DNA of 46,368 bases, taken from assembly GCA_016931615.1 (NCBI GenBank), contig JAFGEL010000102.1, positions 1-46,368 on the forward strand, read 5' to 3'. Below the pieces are notes generated by a model. That model did not search any database. It had not been told where the DNA came from and saw only the letters and a program-made list of their open reading frames with translations. Each line of letters opens with the position of its first letter. The first letter of the stretch is position 1. Positions 31,812 to 40,786 of the stretch are shown here, piece after piece. Source of the DNA: Desulfuromonadales bacterium (lineage in GTDB: Bacteria > Desulfobacterota > Desulfuromonadia > Desulfuromonadales > Geopsychrobacteraceae). A program made the translations under genes and the position numbers.

Positions 31812-32615
31812 TTAGTTTTGAACTTGTTTCAGCCACTCATCACTGAGGAACCATTTTGCATAAATCTTGTCGTAGGTGCCGTCGCTTTTGATCTGGTTCA
31901 TGAAGTTGTTCAACCAGTTGAGGAAATTGTGGTTATCGGGACGAATCGCCCAGGCCAGAGGCTCATAGGTGAAAGGCTGGTCCAGAAAAACCAGGCTGCC
32001 GTTGTTCTTCTGTGCATTGGCAATAGCCATAAAGGGCAGGTCATAGACAAAGGCATCAATTTTACCATTGAGAAGATCCTGAACACCTTCCTGCTCAGTT
32101 TCAAAAGAGATATAAGTACACTTTGGAATCATCCTCTTGACGGCCTGCTCACCAGTGGTACCAAGCTTTGAAGCAACCTTGTATTTTTCCTTATTGAGAT
32201 CCTTGTAGGATTTAACATCGTCAGCAATCGACTTTTTGATCAGGATGCTCTGCCCGACAACAATATAGGGGGTGGCAAAGTTGACTTTAAGATTGCGCTC
32301 CTGAGTCAAAGTCATACCGCTCATGATGATGTCATACTTCTTGGTGATCAGCCCGGGGATAATTCCGTCCCATGCGGTGCTGACCAGTTCAAGTTTGACA
32401 CCCATGGCCTTGGCGATACGTTTGGCCATGTCAACATCAAAACCGACAATCTCACCCTTCTGGTTGGTCATTTCAAAGGGCATGTAACCTGGTTCCATAC
32501 CGACACGCAGTGAACCACGGTCCTGAATTTCGTCAAGCGTGTCGGCGCCGGCAAAACCAGGCAGAACAACACAGAGAGCTAACAGACAAGCAAGTACCAG
32601 TTTCAAGTGTTTCAT
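31812..32615 (-). CDS. Polar amino-acid ABC transporter, periplasmic binding protein
   Basis: The 267-residue protein has a signal peptide (LVLACLLALCVVLPGFAGA, cleavage near AGADT). The family 3 solute-binding fold follows: RGSLRVGMEPGYMPFEM, IVGFDVDMAKRIAKAMGV, WDGIIPGLITKKYDIIMSGM, then TLTQERNLKVNFATPY and the second lobe. It captures a polar amino acid in the periplasm and delivers it to the permease. The ligand is unknown. AGGAGA upstream of ATG 32615 is strong. It is the first gene of the transporter operon and is separated from the permease by a terminator. Confidence 0.93.
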   Translation of the reverse strand: MKHLKLVLACLLALCVVLPGFAGADTLDEIQDRGSLRVGMEPGYMPFEMTNQKGEIVGFDVDMAKRIAKAMGVKLELVSTAWDGIIPGLITKKYDIIMSGMTLTQERNLKVNFATPYIVVGQSILIKKSIADDVKSYKDLNKEKYKVASKLGTTGEQAVKRMIPKCTYISFETEQEGVQDLLNGKIDAFVYDLPFMAIANAQKNNGSLVFLDQPFTYEPLAWAIRPDNHNFLNWLNNFMNQIKSDGTYDKIYAKWFLSDEWLKQVQN

Positions 32616-32651
32616 TGATTCTCCTCCATACCTTTTAATAAGGACAGTTAA

Positions 32652-32666
32652 GTCGGCAGAGCCGAC
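32652..32666. repeat. Short hairpin in the leader of the amino-acid transporter operon
   Basis: GTCGGC (32652-32657) and GCCGAC (32661-32666) are a perfect 6-bp inverted repeat with a 3-base centre, 37-51 nt upstream of the binding-protein start. It could be an operator half-site pair or an mRNA hairpin. I could not assign a promoter with confidence. Confidence 0.35.
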
Positions 32667-32690
32667 AGTTGATTGTCGCGGACAGGAATG

Positions 32691-32855
32691 TCAGTAGGAT
32701 TTTCCCTCATCCAGAAGTTCTGAAATTGACATGCGGATATGGCATTTAGGACAGGAAGGAAGATCATCAACCGGGAGGTAGATGATTTCCGTGTATCGAC
32801 ACTTGGGACAGATAACTTCAACCGGCTCCTGTTTAGAACGATCCGACCGCTCCAT
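32691..32855 (-). CDS. Small zinc-ribbon protein
   Basis: A 54-residue frame runs from ATG at 32855 to TGA at 32693-32691, with GGAG about 7 nt upstream. It contains two CPKC knuckles (residues 16-19 and 35-38) separated by YTEIIYLPVDDLPS, a compact zinc-ribbon pattern, and an acidic ending ISELLDEGKSY. The spacing and conserved Cys pairs argue strongly against chance. It lies upstream of the amino-acid ABC operon on the same strand with a 75-nt gap. Family unknown; zinc-ribbon proteins of this size often bind RNA or protein partners. Confidence 0.72.
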   Translation of the reverse strand: MERSDRSKQEPVEVICPKCRYTEIIYLPVDDLPSCPKCHIRMSISELLDEGKSY

Positions 32856-32951
32856 CAAAACTCCATAAAAAGTGAGAAAGTCATTGTAATCACAGAATCT
32901 TGCTTATACCATAGCGCCTTCGTTTTTAACAAGGGTCTTGCTTACCTGTAT

Positions 32952-32957
32952 TAGAAT
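32952..32957 (+). promoter_or_regulatory. Candidate -10 box before the EamA gene
   Basis: TAGAAT ends 9 nt before the GTG start at 32967, predicting a message with almost no leader. There is no Shine-Dalgarno and no clear -35 box. Confidence 0.3.
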
Positions 32958-32966
32958 TACATTGCT

Positions 32967-33899
32967 GTGAAAAATGCTCATAAAATAGACCGAAGGCAGC
33001 TGTTTGCCGAGCTGATCCTCGCCTCGGTGACGCTGTTCTGGGGAGCAACATTCCCCATCGTCAAAGACGCCATCAACGAAATGCCCGTGATGGCTTTTCT
33101 CTGGGTTCGCTTTGCTTTTGCGGCCGTGCTTCTGGCCTTGCTGGCCGGCAGAAAAGGATTTGCGACACTTGACCGGCGTGGATGGAAAATCGGGGTTTTT
33201 CTCGGCTCTTTGCTGTTCCTGTCCTATCTTTTTCAGACTTTTGGCCTGGAGCGAACGTCTTCGGCCAACACTGGGTTTCTCACCGGTCTCGGCGTTGTCT
33301 GGGTTCCGCTACTGGCCGGTCCGCTATTGAAAAAACCCGCGGCATTCGGATCAAAAATCGGCGTCGCCATCGCTCTGCTTGGATTGTTTTTATTGACCTG
33401 GCACACGCCCTGGTCAATCAACTTTGGTGATCTGCTCGTGGTGATCTGCTCGGTATTTATCGCCCTGCACATTCTTGGCCTGGATGCCTTTACCAAAGGC
33501 TATGATGGGCGAGCCCTGACATTTGTACAGATTGCGACCATGGCCTTGCTGGGCTGCGTCGGAAGTCTGACTTTTGAACCGGTCTCATGGCCGGTCGTGT
33601 GGACAAATTCTCTCATCATCGCTTTTATCATTACTTCAGCCTTTGCTACAGCTTACGCTTTCTGGGCGATGACGACCTTTCAAAACCGGACCACGCCAAC
33701 CCGAGCGGCGCTGATCTATACCCTTGAACCGGTGTTCGCCGCGCTCTTTTCTATCTGGCTGGCGGGGGATCGTCTGTCGGCGATTGGCTGGTTTGGCGGG
33801 GTTCTTATTGTCGCAGGAATGGTCGTTGCGGAAATCTGGCCGATCTTTTTTGCCGGAGGCTCCCGATCGTCAAAACAAACAGGCTGCGGCAACTGCTGA
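32967..33899 (+). CDS. EamA/DMT-family transporter
   Basis: The 310-residue protein has ten predicted membrane helices in two EamA halves. The first half contains LILASVTLFWGATFPIVKDA and GFLTGLGVVWVPLLAGPLL. The second half contains the characteristic NRTTPTRAALIYTLEPVFAA and a final GVLIVAGMVVAEIW. Drug/metabolite transporters usually export amino acids, nucleobases or other metabolites; the substrate cannot be predicted. The start is GTG 32967 (an ATG seven bases later is out of frame). It is divergent from the zinc-ribbon gene, with 111 nt between. Confidence 0.85.
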   Translation: MKNAHKIDRRQLFAELILASVTLFWGATFPIVKDAINEMPVMAFLWVRFAFAAVLLALLAGRKGFATLDRRGWKIGVFLGSLLFLSYLFQTFGLERTSSANTGFLTGLGVVWVPLLAGPLLKKPAAFGSKIGVAIALLGLFLLTWHTPWSINFGDLLVVICSVFIALHILGLDAFTKGYDGRALTFVQIATMALLGCVGSLTFEPVSWPVVWTNSLIIAFIITSAFATAYAFWAMTTFQNRTTPTRAALIYTLEPVFAALFSIWLAGDRLSAIGWFGGVLIVAGMVVAEIWPIFFAGGSRSSKQTGCGNC

Positions 33900-33916
33900 A
33901 ACAGGAGATCTTTTGC

Positions 33917-34087
33917 ATGTCCTTGATCTCTTCATTTCAGTTCGTTGTCCATTTCCCCCCCCAAATCATGTCAGGAAATATCTATCCCGGAATAAGCATG
34001 ACCTTCATGCTGAATTTTCAACCCCCTTTAGCCGTTAACTGGGGCAGAGCAGATCACCACATATTTCTTTACAAAATCAGCAGATAA
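33917..34087 (+). CDS. Possible small ORF upstream of lepA (doubtful)
   Basis: A 56-codon frame begins ATG 33917 with AGGAG about 9 nt upstream and ends at TAA 34085-34087. The predicted peptide has no recognisable domain, and the frame crosses a run of eight C (33955-33962). Within the same stretch GAGATC (33905-33910) can pair with GATCTC (33925-33930), a weak terminator-like hairpin after the EamA gene. The 243-nt gap holds nothing else I can name. Confidence 0.18.
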   Translation: MSLISSFQFVVHFPPQIMSGNIYPGISMTFMLNFQPPLAVNWGRADHHIFLYKISR

Positions 34088-34142
34088 AGTTTAAGATGAG
34101 AGGTTAAAATCTTCTCGACAATACAATAACTATCGGGTCTCC

Positions 34143-35942
34143 ATGAATCAGAAACAGATACGTAATTTTTCAATCATAGCTCATATCGACCACGGCAAAT
34201 CAACCCTGGCAGATCGCCTGCTTGAAGCGACCGGCGCCCTCACCGACAGGGAAAAGTCCGACCAGTACCTGGACAAGATGGAACTGGAAAAAGAACGTGG
34301 GATCACCATCAAGGCTCAGGCCGTGCGGCTTAAATACACGGCCAAAAACGGTCAGCATTACATACTCAACCTGATCGACACGCCGGGGCATGTCGATTTT
34401 TCCTATGAAGTCAGCCGCTCTCTGTCGGCCTGTGAAGGCGCAATCCTGGTCGTAGATGCCGCCCAGGGGGTTGAAGCCCAAACCTTGGCTAATGTCTATA
34501 TGGCCATCGATCAGGATCTTGAGGTTTTTCCGGTCATCAACAAAATCGATCTGCCGAGTGCCGAACCCGAACGCATCAAGCAGGAAGTTGAAGATATTAT
34601 CGGCATCGATACCAGCGATGCGATTCTCGCCAGCGCGAAAGAAGGTCTCGGCATTGAGGATATTCTTGAAGCGGTCGTGCAGAGAATCCCTTCGCCCGGC
34701 GGTGACCCGGATGCGCCTTTGAAAGCGCTGACTTTTGATTCCTGGTACGACTCCTATCAGGGGGTTATCGTCCTGGTACGGATTGTCGATGGTACAGTCA
34801 AAAAAGGTGACAAGATCAAGCTTATGGCAACCGGTGGAGTCTATGAAGTCCAGAAAGTCGGGGCCTTCAGTCCGCACCCACTGGAATTGTCGGAATTGGC
34901 GGCCGGTGAAGTCGGTTTCATTATTGCCGGCATCAAGGTCGTTGAAGACGCCAAGGTCGGGGACACCATCACCCATTTTCGGCGGCCGGCCGAAAAAGCG
35001 CTACCCGGCTACCAGGATGTCAAGCCGATGGTTTTTTCCGGTCTTTACCCGATCGATTCCGCCGATTATGACGATCTGCGCGATGCGCTGGAAAAGTTAC
35101 GCCTCAATGACGCGGCTTTTTCATTTGAACCGGAAAACTCTTTGGCTCTTGGTTTTGGCTTCCGTTGCGGGTTTCTTGGCCTGCTGCACATGGAGATCAT
35201 CCAGGAACGCCTCGAACGCGAATTTAATGTCGAACTGATCACCACGGCCCCAACCGTTGTTTATCGGGTTACGACAACCAAGGGACATGTCCTTCAGGTT
35301 GAAAGCGCGAACATGTTGCCCGAAGCGCAACATATCGAAACAATAGAGGAGCCCTTTGTGCTCGCGTCCATCCACGTTCCCAATGAATTTGTCGGTCCGG
35401 TTCTGAACCTTTGCATTGAAAAACGCGGGGTCCAGAGGGAGTTGAAATACCTGACGGCCAACCGGGTCATGGTCGTCTACGAACTGCCGCTGAATGAAAT
35501 CGTTCTTGACTTTTTTGATCGATTAAAGTCGATTACACGTGGTTACGCTTCGCTTGATTATGAACACCTGGATTTCAGGGTGAGCAAGCTGGTGCGCCTG
35601 AATGTTCTTATCAACGGTGATGTCGTCGATGCCCTTTCGCTGATAGTCCATCAGGACAAAGCCCAGTTCCGTGGCCGTGAGCTGGTATCGAAGATGAAGG
35701 AATTCATTCCGCGCCAGCAGTACGAGGTAGCCATTCAGGCGGCTATCGGCAATAAGGTCATTGCCCGCTCTACGGTCAAAGCTTTACGCAAGGATGTTAC
35801 CGCCAAATGTTACGGCGGAGACATCACCCGCAAAAGGAAACTGCTGGAAAAACAAAAAGCGGGCAAAAAACGTATGAAACAGGTCGGCAGCGTCGAGCTG
35901 CCCCAGGATGCCTTCCTGGCAATTCTTAAAGTAAAAGAGTAG
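34143..35942 (+). CDS. lepA: Elongation factor 4 (LepA)
   Basis: The ribosome-bound GTPase of 599 residues has the exact family length. GTPase motifs are [14 protein letters not shown] (G1, residues 12-25), RGITIKAQ (G2), DTPGHVDF (G3), NKIDLPSA (G4) and ASAKEGLG (G5). The LepA-specific C-terminal domain ends [21 protein letters not shown]. It acts at the membrane-associated ribosome in translation under stress. No strong Shine-Dalgarno precedes the ATG. lepB follows after 3 nt, the classical lepAB operon. Confidence 0.96.
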   Translation: MNQKQIRNFSIIAHIDHGKSTLADRLLEATGALTDREKSDQYLDKMELEKERGITIKAQAVRLKYTAKNGQHYILNLIDTPGHVDFSYEVSRSLSACEGAILVVDAAQGVEAQTLANVYMAIDQDLEVFPVINKIDLPSAEPERIKQEVEDIIGIDTSDAILASAKEGLGIEDILEAVVQRIPSPGGDPDAPLKALTFDSWYDSYQGVIVLVRIVDGTVKKGDKIKLMATGGVYEVQKVGAFSPHPLELSELAAGEVGFIIAGIKVVEDAKVGDTITHFRRPAEKALPGYQDVKPMVFSGLYPIDSADYDDLRDALEKLRLNDAAFSFEPENSLALGFGFRCGFLGLLHMEIIQERLEREFNVELITTAPTVVYRVTTTKGHVLQVESANMLPEAQHIETIEEPFVLASIHVPNEFVGPVLNLCIEKRGVQRELKYLTANRVMVVYELPLNEIVLDFFDRLKSITRGYASLDYEHLDFRVSKLVRLNVLINGDVVDALSLIVHQDKAQFRGRELVSKMKEFIPRQQYEVAIQAAIGNKVIARSTVKALRKDVTAKCYGGDITRKRKLLEKQKAGKKRMKQVGSVELPQDAFLAILKVKE

Positions 35943-35945
35943 ACA

Positions 35946-36614
35946 ATGGCATTGTTTAAAAAGAAAAAAGCCCAAACAGGACATAAAAAACCTTGGTACC
36001 GTGAGTGGTCCGAGGCTCTTATCGTCGCAGTTGTCCTGGCCCTGATTATTCGTACTTTTCTCTTTCAGGCCTTCAAAATCCCTTCCGGGTCCATGCTTGA
36101 CACCCTGCTGATCGGAGATCATCTGCTGGTCAACAAGTTTATTTACGGCACCAAGCTTCCCTTTACCGATGACCGCTATCTCAAAGTGCGTGACCCCGAG
36201 CGGGGAGATGTGATCGTTTTTGAATTTCCTGAAGATGAGGGGAAATCCTATTTTAAAAGAAGAGATTTCATCAAACGCGTCATCGGCCTCCCCGGTGACA
36301 TCATCGAAGTCAAAGCCAAGCAGGTTTTTGTCAACGGCCAGCCTTTCAGCGTTCCCCAGGAAGTCCATAAGGACAATGAAATGATTCCCGCCGTCGCCAG
36401 TCCGCGAGATTTTGTCGGACCGATCAAAGTCCCCGAAAATAACTATTTCGTCATGGGCGACAACCGGGATTTCTCTTATGACAGTCGTTTCTGGGGATTT
36501 GTTGAACAGCCCAAAATTAAAGGTCTGGCGTTTATCAAATACTGGTCCTGGGACAACAAAGCCGATCTGCTGCATAAAATCAGGTTTTCGCGGATTGGGC
36601 GCCTTATCAACTAA
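35946..36614 (+). CDS. lepB: Signal peptidase I
   Basis: LepB removes signal peptides from exported proteins at the periplasmic face of the inner membrane. The 222-residue protein has one N-terminal membrane helix (EALIVAVVLALIIRTFLF), the catalytic Ser in PSGSMLDTLLIGDHLLVNKF (near residue 50), the catalytic Lys in KRRDFIKRVIGLPGD (near residue 115), and the GDNRDFSYDSRFWG box. It is the only signal peptidase gene in the window and would serve the exported proteins seen here. Co-transcribed with lepA. Confidence 0.95.
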   Translation: MALFKKKKAQTGHKKPWYREWSEALIVAVVLALIIRTFLFQAFKIPSGSMLDTLLIGDHLLVNKFIYGTKLPFTDDRYLKVRDPERGDVIVFEFPEDEGKSYFKRRDFIKRVIGLPGDIIEVKAKQVFVNGQPFSVPQEVHKDNEMIPAVASPRDFVGPIKVPENNYFVMGDNRDFSYDSRFWGFVEQPKIKGLAFIKYWSWDNKADLLHKIRFSRIGRLIN

Positions 36615-36636
36615 ACAAAAATTAACAATTTGCCGA

Positions 36637-36665
36637 TTGACTTGTTCTTCACAGCGCTGTTAGCT
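36637..36665 (+). promoter_or_regulatory. Promoter of the pyr operon
   Basis: TTGACT (36637-36642) and TTAGCT (36660-36665) are 17 bp apart. Transcription would begin near 36672, giving a leader of about 145 nt that contains the PyrR-type hairpin and the terminator. Confidence 0.5.
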
Positions 36666-36684
36666 TCACGAAAGTCAAGATCAA

Positions 36685-36716
36685 CCCTTTAATTTGATCC
36701 GAGAGATCAGCAAGGG
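36685..36716 (+). promoter_or_regulatory. PyrR-type RNA-binding hairpin in the pyr leader
   Basis: The RNA folds into an outer stem CCCTT/AAGGG (36685-36689 with 36712-36716), an asymmetric internal loop and an inner stem TGATC/GATCA capped by CGAGA. The architecture and the TCCGAGAG core resemble the PyrR-binding loops of pyr leaders (consensus UCCNGNGAGG, here one base shorter). It sits about 13 nt after the predicted transcription start and 38 nt before a terminator, and pyrR itself is the first gene. Assignment is by resemblance. Confidence 0.6.
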
Positions 36717-36754
36717 CATGAAACAGATGAATAATCACCATAAATCAATCAGAA

Positions 36755-36787
36755 CACCTGCACAGCCGACTGTGCAGGTGTTTTTTT
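36755..36787 (+). terminator. Terminator upstream of pyrR (attenuator)
   Basis: CACCTGCACAG (36755-36765) and CTGTGCAGGTG (36770-36780) form a perfect 11-bp stem with a CCGA loop and seven T. Its position in the leader, 28 nt before the pyrR start, makes it the likely output of PyrR attenuation. It would also stop read-through from lepB. Confidence 0.9.
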
Positions 36788-36815
36788 ATGCCTGATTTCC
36801 ATCGGGAGGTTAGAA

Positions 36816-37352
36816 ATGGCGACAGAGACGATTGAAATACTGGACAAAAACGGGATCGACCGAGCCTTGACCAGAATTGCTCACGAAATCCTGGAAAAGA
36901 ACAAAGGTATAGATGACCTGGTGGTTATCGGCATTCGTACCGGTGGCGCATATCTTGCGGCGGGTCTTCACGAAAAACTCGTCGACATCGAGAGGCAGGA
37001 CGTTCCGCTCGGAATGATTGACGTTACCATGTACCGCGATGATATTGCTTCGCGCAGCGATCTGCAAGTCGGGCAGACCGATATCCGTTTCCCCGTCAGC
37101 GGTAAAAAGATCATTCTGGTCGATGATGTGCTGTTCACCGGTCGAACCATTCGCGCAGCAATGGAGGCCGTCATGGACCTGGGCCGCCCGCAAACCATTC
37201 AACTGGCGATTCTGATAGATCGCGGGCATCGCGAACTACCGATCAGGCCGGACTACATCGGACGAAATCTACCGACCGCCCGGAATGAACAGATCAAAGT
37301 CAATTTTGACGAGCGGAATAATCCTCAAGCCGTTTTATTACTCAGAAGTTGA
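36816..37352 (+). CDS. pyrR: PyrR, pyrimidine operon attenuator / uracil phosphoribosyltransferase
   Basis: PyrR binds pyr mRNA when UMP is abundant and favours termination; many members also have uracil phosphoribosyltransferase activity. The 178-residue protein has GIRTGGAYLA near residue 41, MYRDDIASRSDL, the PRPP-binding motif KIILVDDVLFTGRTIRAAM (near residues 95-113) and RGHRELPIRPDYIGRN. GGGAGG eight bases upstream supports ATG 36816. It is first in the operon, directly behind an attenuator, which is strong evidence for autoregulation. Confidence 0.95.
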   Translation: MATETIEILDKNGIDRALTRIAHEILEKNKGIDDLVVIGIRTGGAYLAAGLHEKLVDIERQDVPLGMIDVTMYRDDIASRSDLQVGQTDIRFPVSGKKIILVDDVLFTGRTIRAAMEAVMDLGRPQTIQLAILIDRGHRELPIRPDYIGRNLPTARNEQIKVNFDERNNPQAVLLLRS

Positions 37353-37367
37353 TGCGGAGGTCAGATC

Positions 37368-38303
37368 ATGTCGTTTAACCCGAAACATGTGCTGGGGATC
37401 AAAGAACTATCTCAGGAAGAGATTACCTTTATTCTCGACACTGCCGGCAGCTTTAAGGAGATCAACACCCGGGACATAAAAAAAGTTCCGACCCTGCGCG
37501 GCAAGACCATTGTCAACCTGTTCTTTGAGGCCAGCACCCGCACCCGGACATCCTTTGAAATTGCCGGCAAGCGCCTTTCAGCCGACACGGTGAACATTTC
37601 GGCTTCTTCGTCTTCAGTCGTCAAAGGAGAGACTCTTGAAGATACGGCTCAGAACATTGAAGCCATGCATCCGGATATCATCGTCATGCGTCATAGTGCT
37701 TCAGGAGCCTGTCACTATCTGGCCGAGCGCTTGCGGTGTTCGGTCGTCAACGCCGGAGACGGAACGCATGAACATCCCAGTCAGGCCCTGCTGGATGCCT
37801 TTACCATTCGCCAACACAAGGGCGAGATCAACGGTCTGACGGTGGCGATTATCGGTGACATCACTCACAGCCGAGTCGTGCGCTCAAACATTTATTGTTT
37901 ATCAAAACTCGGAGCCAATGTGCGGGTTGCCGGCCCTGGAACCATGCTCCCCCCCGGACTGGAAAAAATGGGCTGCACGATATTTAAAAATATCGAAGAT
38001 GCCATTTCCGGCGCTGATTGTGTCATGATGTTACGTATTCAGCGCGAACGTCAGGGCGCCTCTCTTATCCCTTCAGTGCGCGAGTATGCCCGATTCTTCG
38101 GGCTGAACGAACAAAAGCTCAAGCTGGCAAAAGAGGATGCGATCGTCATGCACCCGGGCCCGATAAACCGTGGGGTTGAGCTTGCTTCAGCGGTCGCTGA
38201 TGGGGCACAAAATGTCATACTCGATCAGGTTGAGAATGGTGTCGCCGTGAGGATGGCTCTTCTCTATCTGGTAGCCGGTGGTGACAAACTTCAACAGAAC
38301 TGA
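37368..38303 (+). CDS. pyrB: Aspartate carbamoyltransferase catalytic subunit
   Basis: PyrB condenses carbamoyl phosphate with aspartate to carbamoyl aspartate, the committed step of pyrimidine synthesis. The 311-residue protein has the carbamoyl-phosphate motif [13 protein letters not shown] (near residue 50), the [10 protein letters not shown] loop, [14 protein letters not shown] and [11 protein letters not shown] near the C-terminus. No pyrI regulatory subunit is nearby, so it is probably regulated at transcription by PyrR. GGAGG nine bases before the ATG. Confidence 0.96.
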   Translation: MSFNPKHVLGIKELSQEEITFILDTAGSFKEINTRDIKKVPTLRGKTIVNLFFEASTRTRTSFEIAGKRLSADTVNISASSSSVVKGETLEDTAQNIEAMHPDIIVMRHSASGACHYLAERLRCSVVNAGDGTHEHPSQALLDAFTIRQHKGEINGLTVAIIGDITHSRVVRSNIYCLSKLGANVRVAGPGTMLPPGLEKMGCTIFKNIEDAISGADCVMMLRIQRERQGASLIPSVREYARFFGLNEQKLKLAKEDAIVMHPGPINRGVELASAVADGAQNVILDQVENGVAVRMALLYLVAGGDKLQQN

Positions 38304-38324
38304 TCTGAAACGAGGGTATACGTT

Positions 38325-39599
38325 ATGAAAATACTGGTGAAATCAGGTCGCGTCGTCGATCCGAAAAACGCAATTGACGAGAAGCTTGATGTGCTTATCG
38401 TTGACGGAAAAATCGCTGAAGTCGCGTCTAACATCGATGCCGGTGATGCCGAAATCATCAACGCTGCCGGACTGCTGGTGACTCCCGGGTTGATCGATAT
38501 GCATGTTCATCTGCGTGATCCTGGGCTTGAATACAAAGAAGATATCATTACCGGAACCAAGGCTGCTGCTGCCGGTGGCGTCACTTCAGTGGCCTGCATG
38601 CCGAACACCAAACCGGTGATCGATAACCTCGCCGTGGTGCGCTACGTCATCGCTAAAGCGCGGGAGCAGGGGAGTGCCAACGTATTTCCGATCGCCAGCG
38701 TGACCCAGGGGATGAAAGGTGATCTGCTTTCTGAAATGGGAGAATTGAAAGAAGGGGGCTGCGTCGGATTTTCAGATGACGGGCTACCGGTCAAAGATGG
38801 CGAGATGATGCGCCGGGCACTGGAGTATGCCAACACTTTTGACGCACCGATTTTTTCCCACGCCGAAGACTTGTCACTGGTTGCCGGTGGTGCGATGAAC
38901 GAGGGGCCGGTCTCGACGGAGCTGGGGCTGAAGGGCATTCCCTGGGTCGCTGAAGATGCCGCTACCGCTCGTGACATCATGCTGGCGGAATTCACCGCAG
39001 CACGCTTACATGTGTGCCACGTCTCGACCAGGGGCAGTGTTGAACTGGTCCGTCAGGCAAAGGCCCGCGGAGTCAGGGTTACTTGCGAGGCCACACCTCA
39101 CCATTTCACTTTGACCGACGAAGCGGTTCGGGGCTACGACACCAACGCGAAGATGAATCCCCCCCTGCGCTCCCAGCAGGATGTTGATGCCGTGCGTGAG
39201 GGGCTTAAAGACGGTACCATCGATGCGATAGCGACCGACCATGCCCCTCACCATCATGATGAAAAGAATGTTGAATTCGCCATCGCCCTCAACGGGATCA
39301 TCGGCCTTGAAACCCTTTTGCCCCTGACGCTTAAACTGGTGGGAGAAAAGGTGCTGACGTTGTCCCAGGCTGTCGCTCTGATGACCTGCAATCCGGCGGC
39401 GATTCTGGGGATTGACCGAGGATCTCTCGCGGTCGGTTGCGTTGCCGATATGACCCTGATCAATCCCAATCGGGAGTGGACGGTTGAAGCCTCCGAATTG
39501 CAGTCAAAAAGCAAGAACAGCCCCTGGATCGGCACCACGATGAAAGGCTGTGCGGTGAGAACGCTGTTGGCAGGAAAGACTGTTTTTGAAAGGTCTTAA
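38325..39599 (+). CDS. pyrC: Dihydroorotase (class I)
   Basis: The enzyme cyclises carbamoyl aspartate to dihydroorotate. The 424-residue amidohydrolase carries the metal motif [17 protein letters not shown] (near residue 58), the carboxylated-lysine region, His ligands in FSHAEDL and [10 protein letters not shown], and the Asp in ATDHAPHH near residue 304. These features place it with active class I (PyrC/AllB-like) dihydroorotases rather than the inactive PyrC' subunits. It lies 21 nt after pyrB. Confidence 0.95.
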   Translation: MKILVKSGRVVDPKNAIDEKLDVLIVDGKIAEVASNIDAGDAEIINAAGLLVTPGLIDMHVHLRDPGLEYKEDIITGTKAAAAGGVTSVACMPNTKPVIDNLAVVRYVIAKAREQGSANVFPIASVTQGMKGDLLSEMGELKEGGCVGFSDDGLPVKDGEMMRRALEYANTFDAPIFSHAEDLSLVAGGAMNEGPVSTELGLKGIPWVAEDAATARDIMLAEFTAARLHVCHVSTRGSVELVRQAKARGVRVTCEATPHHFTLTDEAVRGYDTNAKMNPPLRSQQDVDAVREGLKDGTIDAIATDHAPHHHDEKNVEFAIALNGIIGLETLLPLTLKLVGEKVLTLSQAVALMTCNPAAILGIDRGSLAVGCVADMTLINPNREWTVEASELQSKSKNSPWIGTTMKGCAVRTLLAGKTVFERS

Positions 39600-39640
39600 G
39601 GCCATGTTCCTGATGTTTTAATTTAACTTTAGAGGTTTAG

Positions 39641-40786
39641 ATGAAAGCTGTTTTAGCACTTGCTGACGGCAAGTATTTTACCGGCACAGCCCTCGGTGCA
39701 ATCGGTGAAGTCACTGGAGAGGTTGTTTTCAATACCAGCATGACCGGTTACCAGGAGATCCTGACCGATCCGTCATACTATGGTGAAATCGTCACCATGA
39801 CCTATCCTCAGATCGGCAACTACGGTGTCAATCCTGAGGATATTGAATCGGACCGTCCATTTCTGTCCGGTTTCGTGGTCAGAGAATCCTGCCCGTTTCC
39901 AAGCAATTTTCGCTCTGAAATGAGTCTCGACCAGTACCTCAGGAAGAACAATATTGTCAGCATCGAAGGAATCGACACCCGCGCACTGGTCCGCCATATT
40001 CGCACCGCGGGAGCTCAGACCGGGATCATATCCTCGACCGACACCGATCCTGAAAGTCTCATCCGTAAAGCACGCCAGGCGCCTTCAATCGTCGGACGTG
40101 ACTTGGTCAAGGACGTGACGTGTCGCGAACCTTACGGGACAGACCAGGGGACCTGGGACCTCGAAAACGGTTATGCCGAGGGCCCCAAAGATCGCCCTTT
40201 CAATGTCGTCGCCTATGATTTCGGTATCAAAAAGAATATTCTCCGCAATCTCACCAGTGCCGGGTGTCAGGTCACGGTTGTCCCAGCCGGGACAACTCCT
40301 GATAAAGTGCTGGCACTGAATCCCGACGGGGTCTTTCTCAGTAATGGACCGGGCGATCCCGAACCCCTCACTTATGCTCAAGAGAGCATTCGTCAACTGC
40401 TGGGTCAGGTTCCGATTTTCGGCATCTGCCTGGGCCATCAACTGCTATCGATAGCCCTCGGCGGAAAAACCTACAAGCTTAAATTCGGTCACCGCGGCGG
40501 CAATCAACCGGTGCTTGATTATCAGCGTCAGCAGGTGGAAATAACCTCTCAGAATCATGGTTTTGCCGTTGATGAGTCAACCTTGAACGACCAGGTTCAG
40601 ATCACTCATGTCAATCTCAATGATCAAACAGTTGAGGGTATTCGGCACCTGGCAATGCCGGCTTTTTCCGTCCAGTATCATCCGGAAGCCTCACCCGGTC
40701 CGCATGATGCCCGATATCTTTTTAAGCGTTTTATTGACATGATGGAACAGCACAAACACCGCCAGCAGGTGAATAAGGAACTCTGA
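39641..40786 (+). CDS. carA: Carbamoyl-phosphate synthase small subunit
   Basis: CarA hydrolyses glutamine and channels ammonia to CarB. The 381-residue protein has the CarA-specific N-terminal domain ([20 protein letters not shown], near residues 26-45) and a class I glutamine amidotransferase domain with nucleophile Cys in [10 protein letters not shown], the [12 protein letters not shown] loop and the His/Glu of [12 protein letters not shown]. Its stop overlaps the carB start by one base (ATGATG-type junction), as is common for this pair. Confidence 0.97.
   Translation: MKAVLALADGKYFTGTALGAIGEVTGEVVFNTSMTGYQEILTDPSYYGEIVTMTYPQIGNYGVNPEDIESDRPFLSGFVVRESCPFPSNFRSEMSLDQYLRKNNIVSIEGIDTRALVRHIRTAGAQTGIISSTDTDPESLIRKARQAPSIVGRDLVKDVTCREPYGTDQGTWDLENGYAEGPKDRPFNVVAYDFGIKKNILRNLTSAGCQVTVVPAGTTPDKVLALNPDGVFLSNGPGDPEPLTYAQESIRQLLGQVPIFGICLGHQLLSIALGGKTYKLKFGHRGGNQPVLDYQRQQVEITSQNHGFAVDESTLNDQVQITHVNLNDQTVEGIRHLAMPAFSVQYHPEASPGPHDARYLFKRFIDMMEQHKHRQQVNKEL

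Noticed and set aside
32739-32954. Plus-strand ORF of 71 codons before the EamA gene
   Set aside because: It is antisense to the better supported zinc-ribbon gene, has no domain and no ribosome binding site.
34200-36575. Minus-strand ORFs opposite lepA and lepB (258 and 263 codons)
   Set aside because: Both are complements of strongly conserved housekeeping genes and have no independent support.
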